Positions 1-9,536 are shown, counted from the stretch's first letter. The stretch is 64,000 nt of DNA from Paracoccaceae bacterium (GCA_029862205.1 JAOTXT010000010.1:17923-81922); one strand, 5' to 3'. Made by a program: numbers and translations. The notes: generated by a model not told the origin, from the letters alone.

Positions 1-42
1 GAACTCGACGCCACCCTGACCCGGGCACGCGACGCGGCCTGA
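1..42 (+). CDS. C-terminal end of an upstream gene, cut by the window edge (possibly holB)
   Basis: The first 13 codons read ELDATLTRARDAA and end in TGA at 40-42. The frame agrees in base composition and direction with the tatD gene that follows 45 bases later. So little protein is visible that no family can be assigned. In many Rhodobacterales the gene before tatD is the DNA polymerase III delta-prime gene holB, so that is a guess from gene order only. Confidence 0.4.
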   Translation, partial: ELDATLTRARDAA

Positions 43-87
43 GAAACAGCCGCCGCAGGGGCTGGCCCATGCAAGGACAACGCGGAC

Positions 88-882
88 ATGCCCCTGCCCC
101 AGTTGGTCGATAGCCATTGCCATCTGGACTTCCCTCAACTGATCGGGGAATTGCCGGATGTGGTCGCGCGCGCCCGCGACGCCGGCGTGACCCGCATGGT
201 GACGATCTGCACCCGGCCACGCACCGAGCCGCAGGTCCGCGCGATTGCCGAGGCGCATGAGGGGATATTCTATGCGGCCGGGGTCCACCCGATGAACGTG
301 GCCACGGAGCCGGAAGTGTCGGTCGCCGATCTGCTCGCGCTGAGCGAACACCCCAAGATGGTGGGGATCGGCGAGACCGGCCTCGACTACCACTACACCA
401 AGGAGTCGATGGCGGCGCAGCAGGAAAGCCTGCGGGTCCATATCGAGGCGGCGCGCCAGACCCGCCTGCCGTTGATTATCCATGCGCGCGACGCGGACGA
501 GGATATGGCGCGCATCCTTTCGGACGAGCACCAGGCGGCGCCCTACACATGCGTCATGCACTGCTTCTCGTCAGGCCAGGCGCTGGCAGCGACGGCGCTC
601 GATCTGGGCTTTTATCTGTCGATGTCCGGGATCGCCGCATTCCCGAAATCGGATGCCTTGCGCGCGATCTTCGCCGCAGCTCCGCTCGACCGGATCCTCG
701 TCGAAACCGACAGCCCGTATCTCGCGCCCCCTCCCCATCGCGGCAATCGCTGCGAGCCGGCCTTCGTGGCCGACACGGCCCGGGGTGGCGCCGAGACCAT
801 GGGCGTCGACTACGAGGAATTCTGCGCCGCTACCTCGGCCAATTTCGACCGGCTCTTTGCCAAGGCGGCGGCCCATGGGTGA
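88..882 (+). CDS. tatD: TatD family metal-dependent hydrolase (DNase)
   Basis: 264 residues, the usual length for TatD deoxyribonucleases, which are cytoplasmic amidohydrolase-fold enzymes needing two divalent metals. Metal-binding motifs are in order: DSHCHLDF near residues 8-15, the glutamate in GIGETGLDYHY near 93, a histidine in IIHARDADED near 130, HCFSSG near 159 and ETDSPYLAP near 206. The ATG start is preceded by AAGGA at about 10 nt. The 3-prime end overlaps the next gene by 8 bases, so the two are probably co-transcribed. The exact substrate cannot be told from sequence; TatD enzymes have 3-prime exonuclease activity in DNA repair. Confidence 0.93.
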   Translation: MPLPQLVDSHCHLDFPQLIGELPDVVARARDAGVTRMVTICTRPRTEPQVRAIAEAHEGIFYAAGVHPMNVATEPEVSVADLLALSEHPKMVGIGETGLDYHYTKESMAAQQESLRVHIEAARQTRLPLIIHARDADEDMARILSDEHQAAPYTCVMHCFSSGQALAATALDLGFYLSMSGIAAFPKSDALRAIFAAAPLDRILVETDSPYLAPPPHRGNRCEPAFVADTARGGAETMGVDYEEFCAATSANFDRLFAKAAAHG

Positions 883-1696
883 TGTGCTGCGCATCACCGT
901 CCTGGGCACCGGATCGTCGGGCGGCGTGCCGAGGATCGGCCCGGAGGGGCCGAATTGGGGGGCCTGCGACCCGGCGAACCCGAAGAACCGGCGCCGCCGC
1001 TGCTCGCTGCTGGTGCAGCGGATCGGCGCCGAAGGCCGGACCAGCGTCCTGATCGACGCGGGGCCCGACACGCGCGCACAGCTTATCGATGCGGGCACCG
1101 GCTATCTGGACGCGGTGATCTTCACCCATGACCATGCGGACCATGTCCATGGGATCGACGATCTGCGCATGGTCGTCTTCAACCGGCGCGCCCGCCTGCC
1201 GGCCTGGATGGACGAGCCGACCGAGCGCACACTGAAGACCCGGTTCGGCTATATCTTCGAACAGGCGCCGGGCTCGAACTACCCGGCAATCCTGGACCAT
1301 TATCGGATCGACGGGCCCGTCCGGGTCGACGGCGCGGGCGGTGAGGTCGTCGCCGAGCCCTTCTACGTGCCCCATGGCGATATCGAGGCGTTGGGATTCC
1401 GCTTCGGTCCGGTGATCTACACACCCGACATCAAAGACATGAGTGAGGCGGCCTGGGACGTGCTTAGAGACGCCGATTGCTGGATCCTGGACGCGCTTCG
1501 CCACACCAACCACCCGAGCCATGTAAATGTCGAGACGGCGGTGGAATGGATCGTCAAGGCGGCGCCGCCACGGGCCTATCTGACCAACATGCATGTGGAC
1601 CTGGACTACGCCGAGCTCGACGCCGCGACGCCGGAAAACGTGCGCCCGGCCCATGACGGCCTGGTGCTGGAATATCCGCTGGACCCTGACGCGTGA
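875..1696 (+). CDS. MBL-fold metallo-hydrolase (PhnP-like)
   Basis: 273 residues starting MGDVLRITVLGTGSSGGVPR, a typical start for PhnP/RNase Z-like metallo-beta-lactamase proteins. The zinc motif HxHxDH is present as THDHADHVHG near residue 80, a further metal-ligand region YVPHGDIEALGF lies near 165, and a late histidine sits in LRHTNHPSHV. The open frame continues upstream inside tatD. I chose the ATG at 875 because it gives the family N-terminus and an 8-base overlap typical of coupled genes. PhnP is a cyclic phosphodiesterase; in alphaproteobacteria this gene commonly follows tatD without phosphonate genes, so its substrate here is unknown. Confidence 0.9.
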   Translation: MGDVLRITVLGTGSSGGVPRIGPEGPNWGACDPANPKNRRRRCSLLVQRIGAEGRTSVLIDAGPDTRAQLIDAGTGYLDAVIFTHDHADHVHGIDDLRMVVFNRRARLPAWMDEPTERTLKTRFGYIFEQAPGSNYPAILDHYRIDGPVRVDGAGGEVVAEPFYVPHGDIEALGFRFGPVIYTPDIKDMSEAAWDVLRDADCWILDALRHTNHPSHVNVETAVEWIVKAAPPRAYLTNMHVDLDYAELDAATPENVRPAHDGLVLEYPLDPDA

Positions 1697-2646
1697 GCCT
1701 GATCGCCGCGCTTCTGGTGATCGTCCTGCCGGTCTTCCTGGTGGTCGGCACGGGCTATGCGTTGGTGCGGATCAAGTTCTTCCCGGATGCGGGCGTCGAT
1801 GCGCTGGTCCGCTTTGCCACCGCGCTGGCGGTCCCCTGCTTGCTGTTCAAGGCGATGTACGAACTGGACTTGGGCACGGCGATGCGGGCGGACCATCTGA
1901 TTGCGTTCTATGGGGCCTCGCTTGCCTGTTTCACGACCGCCGCGCTGATCTCGCGCAAACTATTTACGCGCCGCCCGGGCGAGGCGGTCTCGGCTGGTTT
2001 CTCGGCCATGTTCGGAAATGCGGTGCTGCTGGGCATCCCGATCATGCAGCGCGCGTTCGGTGCGGCCGAGCTTTCCGCCATGTTCGCGCTTTTGGCGTTC
2101 CATGTGCCGGTCTTCTACACGGTCGGGATCCTGGCGATGGAGCTGTTGCGCCGGGATGGGAGGGGGGCGGCCGGCGCACTGCTCCGGACGGTCAGGGCAG
2201 TCGCGGCCAACCCCCTGATGCTGGGCCTGGCGTTCGGACTGGCGGCGAATATCGCGGGGCTGGGCATCCCGGGCGTGCTCTACGACGCGATCTCGATGCT
2301 TGCGCGCGCGGCGCTACCGGTCGCGCTCTTCGCGCTCGGCGGCGTGCTCACCCGCTATGCGCTGAAGGCGGAATTGGGCGAAGCGACAATGATCTCGCTG
2401 GTTTCCTTGATGCTCTGCCCAGCGCTCGCCTGGCTGCTGTCAGGCCCGGTCTTCGGCTTGCCCGAGCCGTTCCTGCGCGCCGCGGTTCTGATGGCGGCGA
2501 TGCCACCGGGTGTGAACGGCTATGTCTTCGCGGCGATGTATAATCGCGCGGTCGGCACTGCGGCCAGCGCGGTGATCCTGGGCACAATCCTCTCGCTCGC
2601 CACCATCAGCCTTTGGCTGGCCTTGCTGGGTGGGTCGGGGGTGTAG
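1693..2646 (+). CDS. AEC (auxin efflux carrier) family transporter
   Basis: 317 residues with about ten hydrophobic segments and the family hallmark of a break in the middle, where the protein splits into two five-helix halves (the first includes FGNAVLLGIPI near residue 110, the second MAAMPPGVNGYVFA near 273). It starts with GTG in a GTGA overlap with the preceding hydrolase, so translation is probably coupled. AEC proteins are inner-membrane secondary carriers, often for malonate, malate or similar organic acids. The substrate cannot be inferred from its two neighbours. Confidence 0.88.
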   Translation: MSLIAALLVIVLPVFLVVGTGYALVRIKFFPDAGVDALVRFATALAVPCLLFKAMYELDLGTAMRADHLIAFYGASLACFTTAALISRKLFTRRPGEAVSAGFSAMFGNAVLLGIPIMQRAFGAAELSAMFALLAFHVPVFYTVGILAMELLRRDGRGAAGALLRTVRAVAANPLMLGLAFGLAANIAGLGIPGVLYDAISMLARAALPVALFALGGVLTRYALKAELGEATMISLVSLMLCPALAWLLSGPVFGLPEPFLRAAVLMAAMPPGVNGYVFAAMYNRAVGTAASAVILGTILSLATISLWLALLGGSGV

Positions 2647-2778
2647 GGTGGGGCAGATCCCGCTATCTGCGGTCGCTCGTACAGAAAATGACACTTCTTC
2701 GTTGTGGCAAGCGTTGACGCGGGCAGGCGCCGCCATGCGATAAAATCCGAACGATGCCTCGTTTTACCGGAGCGCCCA

Positions 2779-3636
2779 ATGATCGAAGTTTCGAAGATAA
2801 CGCCCGCGATCGGTGCCGTCGTTTCCGGTATCGACTTCTCGCGCCCGATCAATCCGGACGATCATGATGCGATCTATCAGGCGCTGCTTCAGAACTTCGT
2901 CATCTTCTTCCGCGACACCGCGATCACGCCAGCGGCTCACCTGGACTTCGCGCGAGGTTTCGGCGACCTGGACGAGCCCCATCCTCTCTATCCGCACGTC
3001 GAGGGATTCGAGAACATCGTGCTGCTGGAGAACGACTCCGGGGCTTCGCGGGACACCAATAGCTGGCACACCGATCTCACATTTAAAGTGGAACAACCCT
3101 TCGCCTCGGTACTTGTCGCGCGCCACGTCCCGCCGGTCGGGGGCGATACGATGTGGTCGAGCTGCCATGCCGCCTATGACCGATTGCCCGATGGCATGAA
3201 ACGAGATCTTGAGGGAATGCAGGCGATTCACGATTTCGGCGATTTTCGCAACAGCTTCGCGGGCGAGCGGAACGGTGAGAGCGGCGTCGAACGGCTGAAC
3301 GAGAGCGTCAGCCGCTTTGGCCACAACATCAGACCACTGATCGGCAGCCATCCGGTCACCGGCCGGAAGTTTCTGAATTTCAATGAAGCCTTCGTGACCC
3401 ATATCGTTGGGCTCACGACGAACGAGGCGAACGCGCTCAAGACCTTCCTGGCAAATCATATGAACAAGCCCGAGGACCAGATGCGGTGGCGCTGGCGGGC
3501 GGGCGATCTGGCGATGTGGGACAACCGCGTGACGATGCATTACGCGGTGGCGGACTATTTGCCGGAGTATCGCTGCATGAACCGGATCACCGTGATCCGC
3601 GATCGCCGCGCGAAGGACAATATGCAGGCGGCGTGA
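2779..3636 (+). CDS. TauD/TfdA family Fe(II)/2-oxoglutarate dioxygenase
   Basis: 285 residues from MIEVSKITPAIGAVVSGIDF, a classical TauD N-terminus. The iron-binding facial triad is visible as HTD in SWHTDLTFK near residue 95 and a distal histidine in RVTMHYAVADY near 255; the 2-oxoglutarate-binding arginine is in MNRITVIRD near 270. The open frame extends further upstream, but the ATG at 2779 has GGAG six bases before it and fits the family. These enzymes hydroxylate substrates such as taurine, 2,4-D or sulfate esters. No sulfonate transporter lies nearby, so the substrate is unknown. The gene stands alone, 132 bases after the transporter gene. Confidence 0.9.
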   Translation: MIEVSKITPAIGAVVSGIDFSRPINPDDHDAIYQALLQNFVIFFRDTAITPAAHLDFARGFGDLDEPHPLYPHVEGFENIVLLENDSGASRDTNSWHTDLTFKVEQPFASVLVARHVPPVGGDTMWSSCHAAYDRLPDGMKRDLEGMQAIHDFGDFRNSFAGERNGESGVERLNESVSRFGHNIRPLIGSHPVTGRKFLNFNEAFVTHIVGLTTNEANALKTFLANHMNKPEDQMRWRWRAGDLAMWDNRVTMHYAVADYLPEYRCMNRITVIRDRRAKDNMQAA

Positions 3637-3642
3637 GCAATT

Positions 3643-3715
3643 GTAGTGCGGGGTTCACCCCCCACCATTCCCCACCGTCTTTCCCGTCCAACGGTGGGGT
3701 GAAACCCCACCCTAC
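3643..3715. repeat. REP-like intergenic palindrome
   Basis: This 73-base element is an imperfect nested palindrome. The inner arms CCCCACCGT (3670-3678) and ACGGTGGGG (3691-3699) are perfectly complementary. The outer arms are similar (GTAGTGCGGGGTTCACCCC against GTAGGGTGGGGTTTCACCCC read from the other end). It lies between convergent genes and could work as a bidirectional terminator, but has no T-tract. The ending CCCACCCTAC recurs at the hairpin near 24988. Confidence 0.6.
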
Positions 3716-3745
3716 CAGGCCGAGATGGCGGGAAATGCAACTCGC

Positions 3746-6700
3746 TTATTCAGCCGCCTGCGGGATGGACGTCTCGCCAGACCGGAAACGCTCCAGCAGG
3801 ACCGCGCGTTCCTCGGCCGCGCTTTCGGCATTCGCGACCTTGACGTGTCCGAAACCCCGGATCTTCAGGGGCAGCCGGGCCAGTTCGACCGCCAGCGGCC
3901 CGTTCGCGGCGGTCAGGCCGGCGATCAGTTCCTCGACCATGGCCCGGTAGTCCTTGATCATTTGCCGCTCCATCCGCCGCTCGGCGTTGCGACCGAAGGG
4001 ATCGAAGGGCGTGCCGCGCAGGAACTTGAACCATGCCAGCCACCGGAAGATCCGCGCCATGCGCGGCCCGAACTCGCTTTTGGCCGGCCGCCCATCAGGA
4101 TCCACGCGCCGCAGGACCGGCGGGGACAGATGGTAGGTGACCTTGCCGTAGGTGCCGAAGGCCTCGTTCAGCGCGGCCTCAAGTGTCTCGGTATGCAGCC
4201 GCGCGACCTCGTATTCGTCCTTGTAGGAAAGAAGCTTGAAATAGCCCTCGGCGACCGCTTGCGTGAAGCCGGCTGCGCCTGACGCCGCCTCGGCCTCGCG
4301 CGCCTTCTGGACCAACTTGCGGTAGCGCTTGGCCAGACGCTTGCCCTGATAGCCCACCAGGAAATCCGCGCGCCGGTCGATCATTCGGTCCAGCGTCTCT
4401 TCCGGCGGGACCTCCGGCGCCACGGCGGCTCGGGCCTCCAGCGGGTTGGCGACCGCCCAGCGGCCGATCTCGAAGGCGCGCAGGTTGCGCTCGACCCCAG
4501 CCGCGTTCAGCTCGATCGCCTTGCGGATCGCGTCCGCCGACAGCGGCACCATGCCCGCCTGCCACGCCGCGCCCAGAAGCAGGACATTGGCGAAGATCGC
4601 GTCGCCCAGCAGGGTCTCGGCCAGGCTGGTCGCGTCGATCATGCTCAGCGCATCCGCGCCGACCCGGCGCTCGAGCGCCAATTTCAGGGCCTCGCTCGGC
4701 AGCTTGAACTCGGTGTCGTGAGTGAACTGGCCGGTGACGATCTCGTGGGTATTGCAGAGAACGCGCGACCGGCCGCGTTCCATGGCGCTCAACGTCTTCG
4801 GCGCGGCGGTGACCACCAGATCGCCGCCGATCACCGCGTCGGCCTCGCCGGCGGCAATGCGGATCGCGTTGATGTCTTGCGGCGCAGGCGCGAGGCGGCA
4901 ATGGATCGTCACCGCGCCGCCCTTTTGAGCCAGGCCCGCCATCTGCATCTCGCTCGCGCCCTTGCCCTCCAGATGCGCCGCCATGGTCAGAAGCGCGCCG
5001 ACCGTGACCACGCCGGTACCGCCGACGCCGGTGATCAGCAGGTTCCAGGGACGGGTCAGCTCGGGCGTCTGGGGCTCAGGCAGCGGCGGCAGGTCGAATG
5101 CGGCCGTCTCGCGGCCCCGGGGCTCGGCGTCCTCGACAGTCACGAAGCTGGGGCAGAAGCCCTTGAGGCAGGAGAAATCCTTGTTGCAGGCGGATTGGTC
5201 GATCTGGCGCTTGCGTCCCAGGGGCGTCTCGAGCGGCAGGATGGCGACGCAGTTCGATTGCACCCCGCAATCGCCGCAGCCCTCGCAGACACTTGGGTTG
5301 ATGAAGACGCGCTTGTTCGGGTCCGGGAATTTGCCGCGCTTGCGGCGGCGGCGCTTCTCGGCGGCGCAGGTCTGCACGTAAATCAGCGCCGTGACGCCTT
5401 CGATCCTAGCCAATTCGCGCTGGGCGACGGCTAGGCGGTCACGCTCGTGGACCGCCACGTCCGAGGGGAATTCGGGCTGCTCCTCCTTCTCGTCGATCAC
5501 GGCGACGACGCGCTTGGCGCCGGCCGCCAGCGCTTCGCGGGCGATCTGGCCTGGGGTCAGCCCGCCGTCATGGGCCTGGCCGCCTGTCATCGCGACCGCG
5601 TCGTTGTAGAGGATCTTGAAGGTGATGTTGGTGTTCGCGGCCACCGCGGCCCGGATCGCCATCAGGCCGGAATGGTTGTAGGTGCCGTCGCCCAGGTTCT
5701 GGAAAATGTGCTTGCGGGTCGAGAACGGCGCCTCGCCAATCCAGTTCGCGCCCTCGCCGCCCATATGGGTGAAACCCTCGGTCTCGCGGTCCATCCACTG
5801 GACCATGTAGTGGCAGCCGATCCCGGCATAGGCGCGGCTGCCCTCGGGCACCCGGGTCGAGGTGTTGTGCGGGCAGCCAGCGCAAAACCAGGGCTGGCGC
5901 TCGGCCAGCTCCGGCGCGTTACCGGCCTCGGCCAGGCGCGTCAGGCGCTCGAGGCCCTGGGTCATCGGAGGGTGGCTGATCCCGGCGCTTGCCAGCATCC
6001 GCCCCAACCCTCGTGCGATGACCATCGGGTTCAGGTCCATCTTGACCGAGAAGAGGACCGTGCCGTCCTCCTCCTTCCAGCCGACGACGCGGGGATGGTT
6101 CGGCACGCCGAACAGCACCTCCTTCAACTGGATCTCGATGACCGGGCGCTTTTCCTCGACGATCACGATCAGATCCAGGCCCTGGGCCCAGTCGCGCAGG
6201 CGCTGGATCTCCAACGGCCAGACCATGCCGACCTTGTAGGTGGTGACGCCGAGCCGGCGCGCCGCCTGGTCGTCGATCCCCAGCATCTCGAGCGCGTGAA
6301 CGGTGTCGAGCCAGCTCTTCCCGGACGAGACGATGCCGACACGGGCGCCCGCCTGGCCATGTACCCGGCCATCGAGCCCGTTGGCCTGCGTGAAGGCCTG
6401 GGCCGCGAAACGCTTGAAGTCGTGCATCCGCGCTTCCTGCAGCTGCGCAGTATCGCCCAGGCGGATGTTTAGTCCGTCGGGAGGCAGGATGAAATCGGCG
6501 GGCTCGGTGATCGTCAGCTGGTGCGGATCGCCATCGACCACCGCGGTCGCCTCGACCGTGTCCTTCATCGACTTGATCCCGACCCAGAGGCCGGAGAATC
6601 GGCTGAGCGCCCAGCCATAGAGCATGTGGTCGATCAGCTCCTGCACACCGGCGGGTGACAGGATCGGCATCATTGCGTCCATCAGCGCCATTTCGGACTG

Positions 6701-7171
6701 ATGGCAGGTGGTCGAGCTTTCGCAAGTATGGTCGTCGCCCATGGCGACCAGCACGCCGCCATGGCGCGAGGTTCCAGCAAAATTCGCGTGCCGGAAGACG
6801 TCACCGGTGCGGTCGACCCCGGGCCCCTTGCCGTACCAGAGGCCGAAGACCCCCTGATGCTTGCCCTCGCCGCGCAGCTCGGCTTGCTGGGTGCCCCAAA
6901 GCGCCGTCGCCGCCAGATCCTCGTTCAGGCCCGGATGGAACTTGATCTGGCTTTCGGTCAGATACTTGCCGGCCGCTTGGAAGACCCCATCGACCGCGCC
7001 CAAGGGCGAGCCGCGATAGCCGGTTACATAGCCCGCCGTGTCCAGCCCCGCCGCCGCGTCGCGCGCCCGCTGCATCAGGGTGGCGCGGACCAGGGCCTGG
7101 GTGCCGGACAGCAGCACTGGCGACTTTTCCAGATCGTAGCGGTCCGACAGACGGACGTCGCGCAAGTCCAT
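3746..7171 (-). CDS. Indolepyruvate ferredoxin oxidoreductase, fused alpha/beta type
   Basis: 1141 residues, matching the long single-chain form of this enzyme in proteobacteria. It oxidatively decarboxylates aryl-pyruvates from aromatic amino-acid breakdown to acyl-CoA, passing electrons to ferredoxin. An N-terminal pyrimidine-binding region is followed by a thiamine-diphosphate segment (GIGCHYMVQW near 455, then GDGTYNHSG near 497). A cysteine cluster reading CEGCGDCGVQSNC plus a second group ending CLKGFCPSF (about 635-680) fits iron-sulfur binding. The C-terminal part begins with GVGGTGVVTVGA near 717, the gamma-type domain that closes the fusion. It is transcribed alone, converging on the dioxygenase gene. 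Confidence 0.93.
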   Translation of the reverse strand: MDLRDVRLSDRYDLEKSPVLLSGTQALVRATLMQRARDAAAGLDTAGYVTGYRGSPLGAVDGVFQAAGKYLTESQIKFHPGLNEDLAATALWGTQQAELRGEGKHQGVFGLWYGKGPGVDRTGDVFRHANFAGTSRHGGVLVAMGDDHTCESSTTCHQSEMALMDAMMPILSPAGVQELIDHMLYGWALSRFSGLWVGIKSMKDTVEATAVVDGDPHQLTITEPADFILPPDGLNIRLGDTAQLQEARMHDFKRFAAQAFTQANGLDGRVHGQAGARVGIVSSGKSWLDTVHALEMLGIDDQAARRLGVTTYKVGMVWPLEIQRLRDWAQGLDLIVIVEEKRPVIEIQLKEVLFGVPNHPRVVGWKEEDGTVLFSVKMDLNPMVIARGLGRMLASAGISHPPMTQGLERLTRLAEAGNAPELAERQPWFCAGCPHNTSTRVPEGSRAYAGIGCHYMVQWMDRETEGFTHMGGEGANWIGEAPFSTRKHIFQNLGDGTYNHSGLMAIRAAVAANTNITFKILYNDAVAMTGGQAHDGGLTPGQIAREALAAGAKRVVAVIDEKEEQPEFPSDVAVHERDRLAVAQRELARIEGVTALIYVQTCAAEKRRRRKRGKFPDPNKRVFINPSVCEGCGDCGVQSNCVAILPLETPLGRKRQIDQSACNKDFSCLKGFCPSFVTVEDAEPRGRETAAFDLPPLPEPQTPELTRPWNLLITGVGGTGVVTVGALLTMAAHLEGKGASEMQMAGLAQKGGAVTIHCRLAPAPQDINAIRIAAGEADAVIGGDLVVTAAPKTLSAMERGRSRVLCNTHEIVTGQFTHDTEFKLPSEALKLALERRVGADALSMIDATSLAETLLGDAIFANVLLLGAAWQAGMVPLSADAIRKAIELNAAGVERNLRAFEIGRWAVANPLEARAAVAPEVPPEETLDRMIDRRADFLVGYQGKRLAKRYRKLVQKAREAEAASGAAGFTQAVAEGYFKLLSYKDEYEVARLHTETLEAALNEAFGTYGKVTYHLSPPVLRRVDPDGRPAKSEFGPRMARIFRWLAWFKFLRGTPFDPFGRNAERRMERQMIKDYRAMVEELIAGLTAANGPLAVELARLPLKIRGFGHVKVANAESAAEERAVLLERFRSGETSIPQAAE

Positions 7172-7258
7172 GCGTGGCCTCTCCTTGCGTGGCTCCTTGG
7201 GGGAACGGATCAGAACGGCATTATAGGTAAGCTATACTGACATTTCCCGCAAGCACCC

Positions 7259-8002
7259 TCACAGCGGACGGACCAGGTGGCCGCCATCCACCGGGAGGGT
7301 CACTCCGGTAATATAGGCGCCCTTTTCCGAGAGAAGTAGCTCCATTGGCCCGTCAAGATCCTGAAGCCGCCCGAACCGGCGCATCGGGATACCCTTCAAC
7401 AGCTTCTGACCCTCGTCGCTGGCCAAATAATCCGCGTTCATCTCGGTCGGGAAATAGCCGGGTGCGATCGCGTTGACCCGGATGCCGTGGCGCGCCCATT
7501 CCAGCGCCAAGTTGCGCGTCAGATGCACGACCGCTGCTTTCGACGCAGAATATGCGGCGAGCCCTAGCCCGGTGCCGAAACCCAGGATCGAGGCGGTGTT
7601 AACGATCGCGCCGCCGCCCTGCCCCGCCATCACCCGCGCCGCGGCCGTGGCGACCCGGAAGACACCGCTGAGGTTGATGTCGATTACCCGCTGCCAGTCC
7701 GCGTCGGGCATGTCCAGCGTGCGCCCGCCCCACGAAATTCCCGCATTATTGGCGACGCCGTCCAGCCCACCCATCGCCTCGGCTGCCGCGGCAATGCCGG
7801 CGGTGACCGAGTCCGGATCCGCGACATCCATCCGGACCGGAATGATCCGGCCCCCGGCCCCGTCCGCCAACGCCTTCAGCGCCTCCAAACGGCGTGCCGC
7901 GGCACAAACATGGGCGCCTCGCGCAGCCAGCATCTGCGTGAAATGCGCCCCCAACCCGCTGGACGCGCCGGTCACCAAAACGCGGCAGTTGCTCAATGAC
8001 AC
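7259..8002 (-). CDS. SDR family NAD(P)-dependent oxidoreductase
   Basis: 247 residues with the classical short-chain dehydrogenase pattern: cofactor motif TGASSGLGAHF near residue 9, NNAG near 85, catalytic Ser in NTASILGFG near 136 and YSASK near 151. It ends with the common IxGxxxPVDGGH pattern. A TTG lies slightly upstream in frame, but I chose the GTG at 8002 because GGGAGG sits nine bases before it. The divergent HxlR regulator gene begins about 200 bases away and may control it. Substrate unknown. Confidence 0.9.
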   Translation of the reverse strand: MSLSNCRVLVTGASSGLGAHFTQMLAARGAHVCAAARRLEALKALADGAGGRIIPVRMDVADPDSVTAGIAAAAEAMGGLDGVANNAGISWGGRTLDMPDADWQRVIDINLSGVFRVATAAARVMAGQGGGAIVNTASILGFGTGLGLAAYSASKAAVVHLTRNLALEWARHGIRVNAIAPGYFPTEMNADYLASDEGQKLLKGIPMRRFGRLQDLDGPMELLLSEKGAYITGVTLPVDGGHLVRPL

Positions 8003-8206
8003 GCAAATTCCTCCCAATTTTTCGTTTCGATCTGCAATCCGAAAAATTCCATTTCTTTGAGCAATTTATCTGATTTTCTGAATAGTCCCAGTGCCCTTGT
8101 GAGAGGATTCAGAGAAAAAAATAGCGAATTTCTCGCAAGATTCCCCGACCCCACGTGTTTTTCGGACGGAGCTTATCATTGGGTTGCGTAACAAAGGGGA
8201 GCGGTT

Positions 8207-8566
8207 GTGAACGAATTTGCACGCACGGAGTCGAATGGAATGGATCGGGCTGTCCGCCAGGTGGGCGACAGCTGGAGCCTTCTGATCATGTGGGCGGCCC
8301 TTCAGGGGACGACCCGTTTTGACAATTTCCAAAGCCGTCTGGGCGTCGCCCGGAACATCCTTTCGAACCGGCTGTCGAAGCTGGTCGCGGAAGGTATTCT
8401 GGTGAAGCGTCCCGTACACGCGGGTGCCCGGCGTCTCGAGTACCGCGTGACCGGTAAAGGCGAGGCGCTGCGTCCGGCGCTGGAGCTGATGGCCGGTTGG
8501 GGCGGTGGAATGTCGGTCCAGGATGGCGATCACGGGAGCCGCCCGGTCTCGGGTTTCCGTCACTGA
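8207..8566 (+). CDS. HxlR family winged-helix transcriptional regulator
   Basis: 119 residues with the HxlR/MarR-like winged-helix fold: WSLLIMWAALQGTTRFDNF followed by the recognition-helix segment GVARNILSNRLSKL and the wing GARRLEYRVTGKG. The GTG start has AAGGGGAG before it. HxlR proteins are small dimeric regulators, often sensing electrophiles or aldehydes. The gene is divergent from the SDR gene; the shared spacer (8003-8206) is AT-richer than its surroundings and contains GAGAAA/TTTCTC arms that could be an operator. Regulation of the SDR is inferred from this arrangement. Confidence 0.88.
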   Translation: MNEFARTESNGMDRAVRQVGDSWSLLIMWAALQGTTRFDNFQSRLGVARNILSNRLSKLVAEGILVKRPVHAGARRLEYRVTGKGEALRPALELMAGWGGGMSVQDGDHGSRPVSGFRH

Positions 8567-8571
8567 AGAAT

Positions 8572-9423
8572 TCAGCGATATCTGCCCAGGACGGTTCCTG
8601 CTGTCTCCAGCAGGACCGCCTGGGCACTTAGCTCTTTGGCGGCCCGGTCGCAGTTGGGCTTGGTCTCCGGATAGCCGTCGGCGCAGCGCACGTTCATGCG
8701 CAGCGTCGCTTTTTGCTTTGCCACCTCGGCCTTGAACTGCGCGAACCGTCCGTCGCGCTGTGTCGTCGCCATCGTATCTACGACCTCGGCACACGAGACC
8801 CCCTGCCCGCGCAGGGCCACGGCCAGCGCCCGGTCCGCGTTGGGCGCCAGGCAGAGTTTCCAGATGACGTCGAGTTGCACCGCCGAGAACAGGCGGATCA
8901 GGGTCCGGAACCGGTCTGGCAGCGACAGATAGCCGTTGCGCACACCATTCGCGTCCCAGAACTCGTAGGAGGCCAGAAACCCGTTCGCGCTGATCCGGCC
9001 CAGGCCATCGCGCGGCGGCGTTACGAAATCAGACCCTGGCTCGGGCAGCGCCAGTCCCACGCGGACAAAGTTCAGAATCCGCCCTTCGTCCGTCACCAGA
9101 TTCCCGGACTGGTCGAACGGCACGATTGTCACCGCGGCCCCGTAAGGCAGCGGTGCCACCCGCATCAGCACGGTCCGTCCGTCCATGTCCAGAACGGCCT
9201 CGGCGGCATCGCCGGACCTGTCGGCACTGAAGGACTGACTGCGGCCCTGCGCGTCGAAAAACTTGCCCCGATAGCCCCTGGAATCCGGCTTGATCTCGAT
9301 CGACGCGCCCGTCGCGTCGTCGACCCCGTAGTAACGCCCCTTCAATTCCTCGGCCTCTGCAACCTGGGATAGGCTCAGCAGAAAGGCGAACACCAGGCTT
9401 GCGGTGAGGGATCTCAGACCCAT
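8572..9423 (-). CDS. Secreted protein of unknown function
   Basis: 283 residues. The N-terminus MGLRSLTASLVFAFLLSLSQ is followed by VAEAEE, a standard Sec signal peptide with an Ala-x-Ala cleavage site. The mature protein starts with a short segment, LKGRYYGVDDATGASIEI, resembling a small beta domain. The C-terminal half is charged and has three cysteines. I do not recognise the family. I chose the ATG at 9423 (GGAG ten bases upstream) over an in-frame ATG thirty bases earlier that has no ribosome site. It converges on the HxlR gene with 5 bases between stops and is divergent from the LysR gene. Confidence 0.75.
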   Translation of the reverse strand: MGLRSLTASLVFAFLLSLSQVAEAEELKGRYYGVDDATGASIEIKPDSRGYRGKFFDAQGRSQSFSADRSGDAAEAVLDMDGRTVLMRVAPLPYGAAVTIVPFDQSGNLVTDEGRILNFVRVGLALPEPGSDFVTPPRDGLGRISANGFLASYEFWDANGVRNGYLSLPDRFRTLIRLFSAVQLDVIWKLCLAPNADRALAVALRGQGVSCAEVVDTMATTQRDGRFAQFKAEVAKQKATLRMNVRCADGYPETKPNCDRAAKELSAQAVLLETAGTVLGRYR

Positions 9424-9536
9424 ATGTCGCATTCTCCAGCGAAACTTCGTCATTGTGGATATAGTGATACCAAACTACCGCGGGAACCACAGGAGAAATG
9501 CCCTGCCCCGGCAAGGCGGTTGAAGGAACGGCAAGG

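Noticed and set aside
482..1696. 404-codon reading of the second gene starting inside tatD
   Set aside because: The first 131 codons are out-of-frame tatD sequence; the MBL protein starts at 875 with the family N-terminus.
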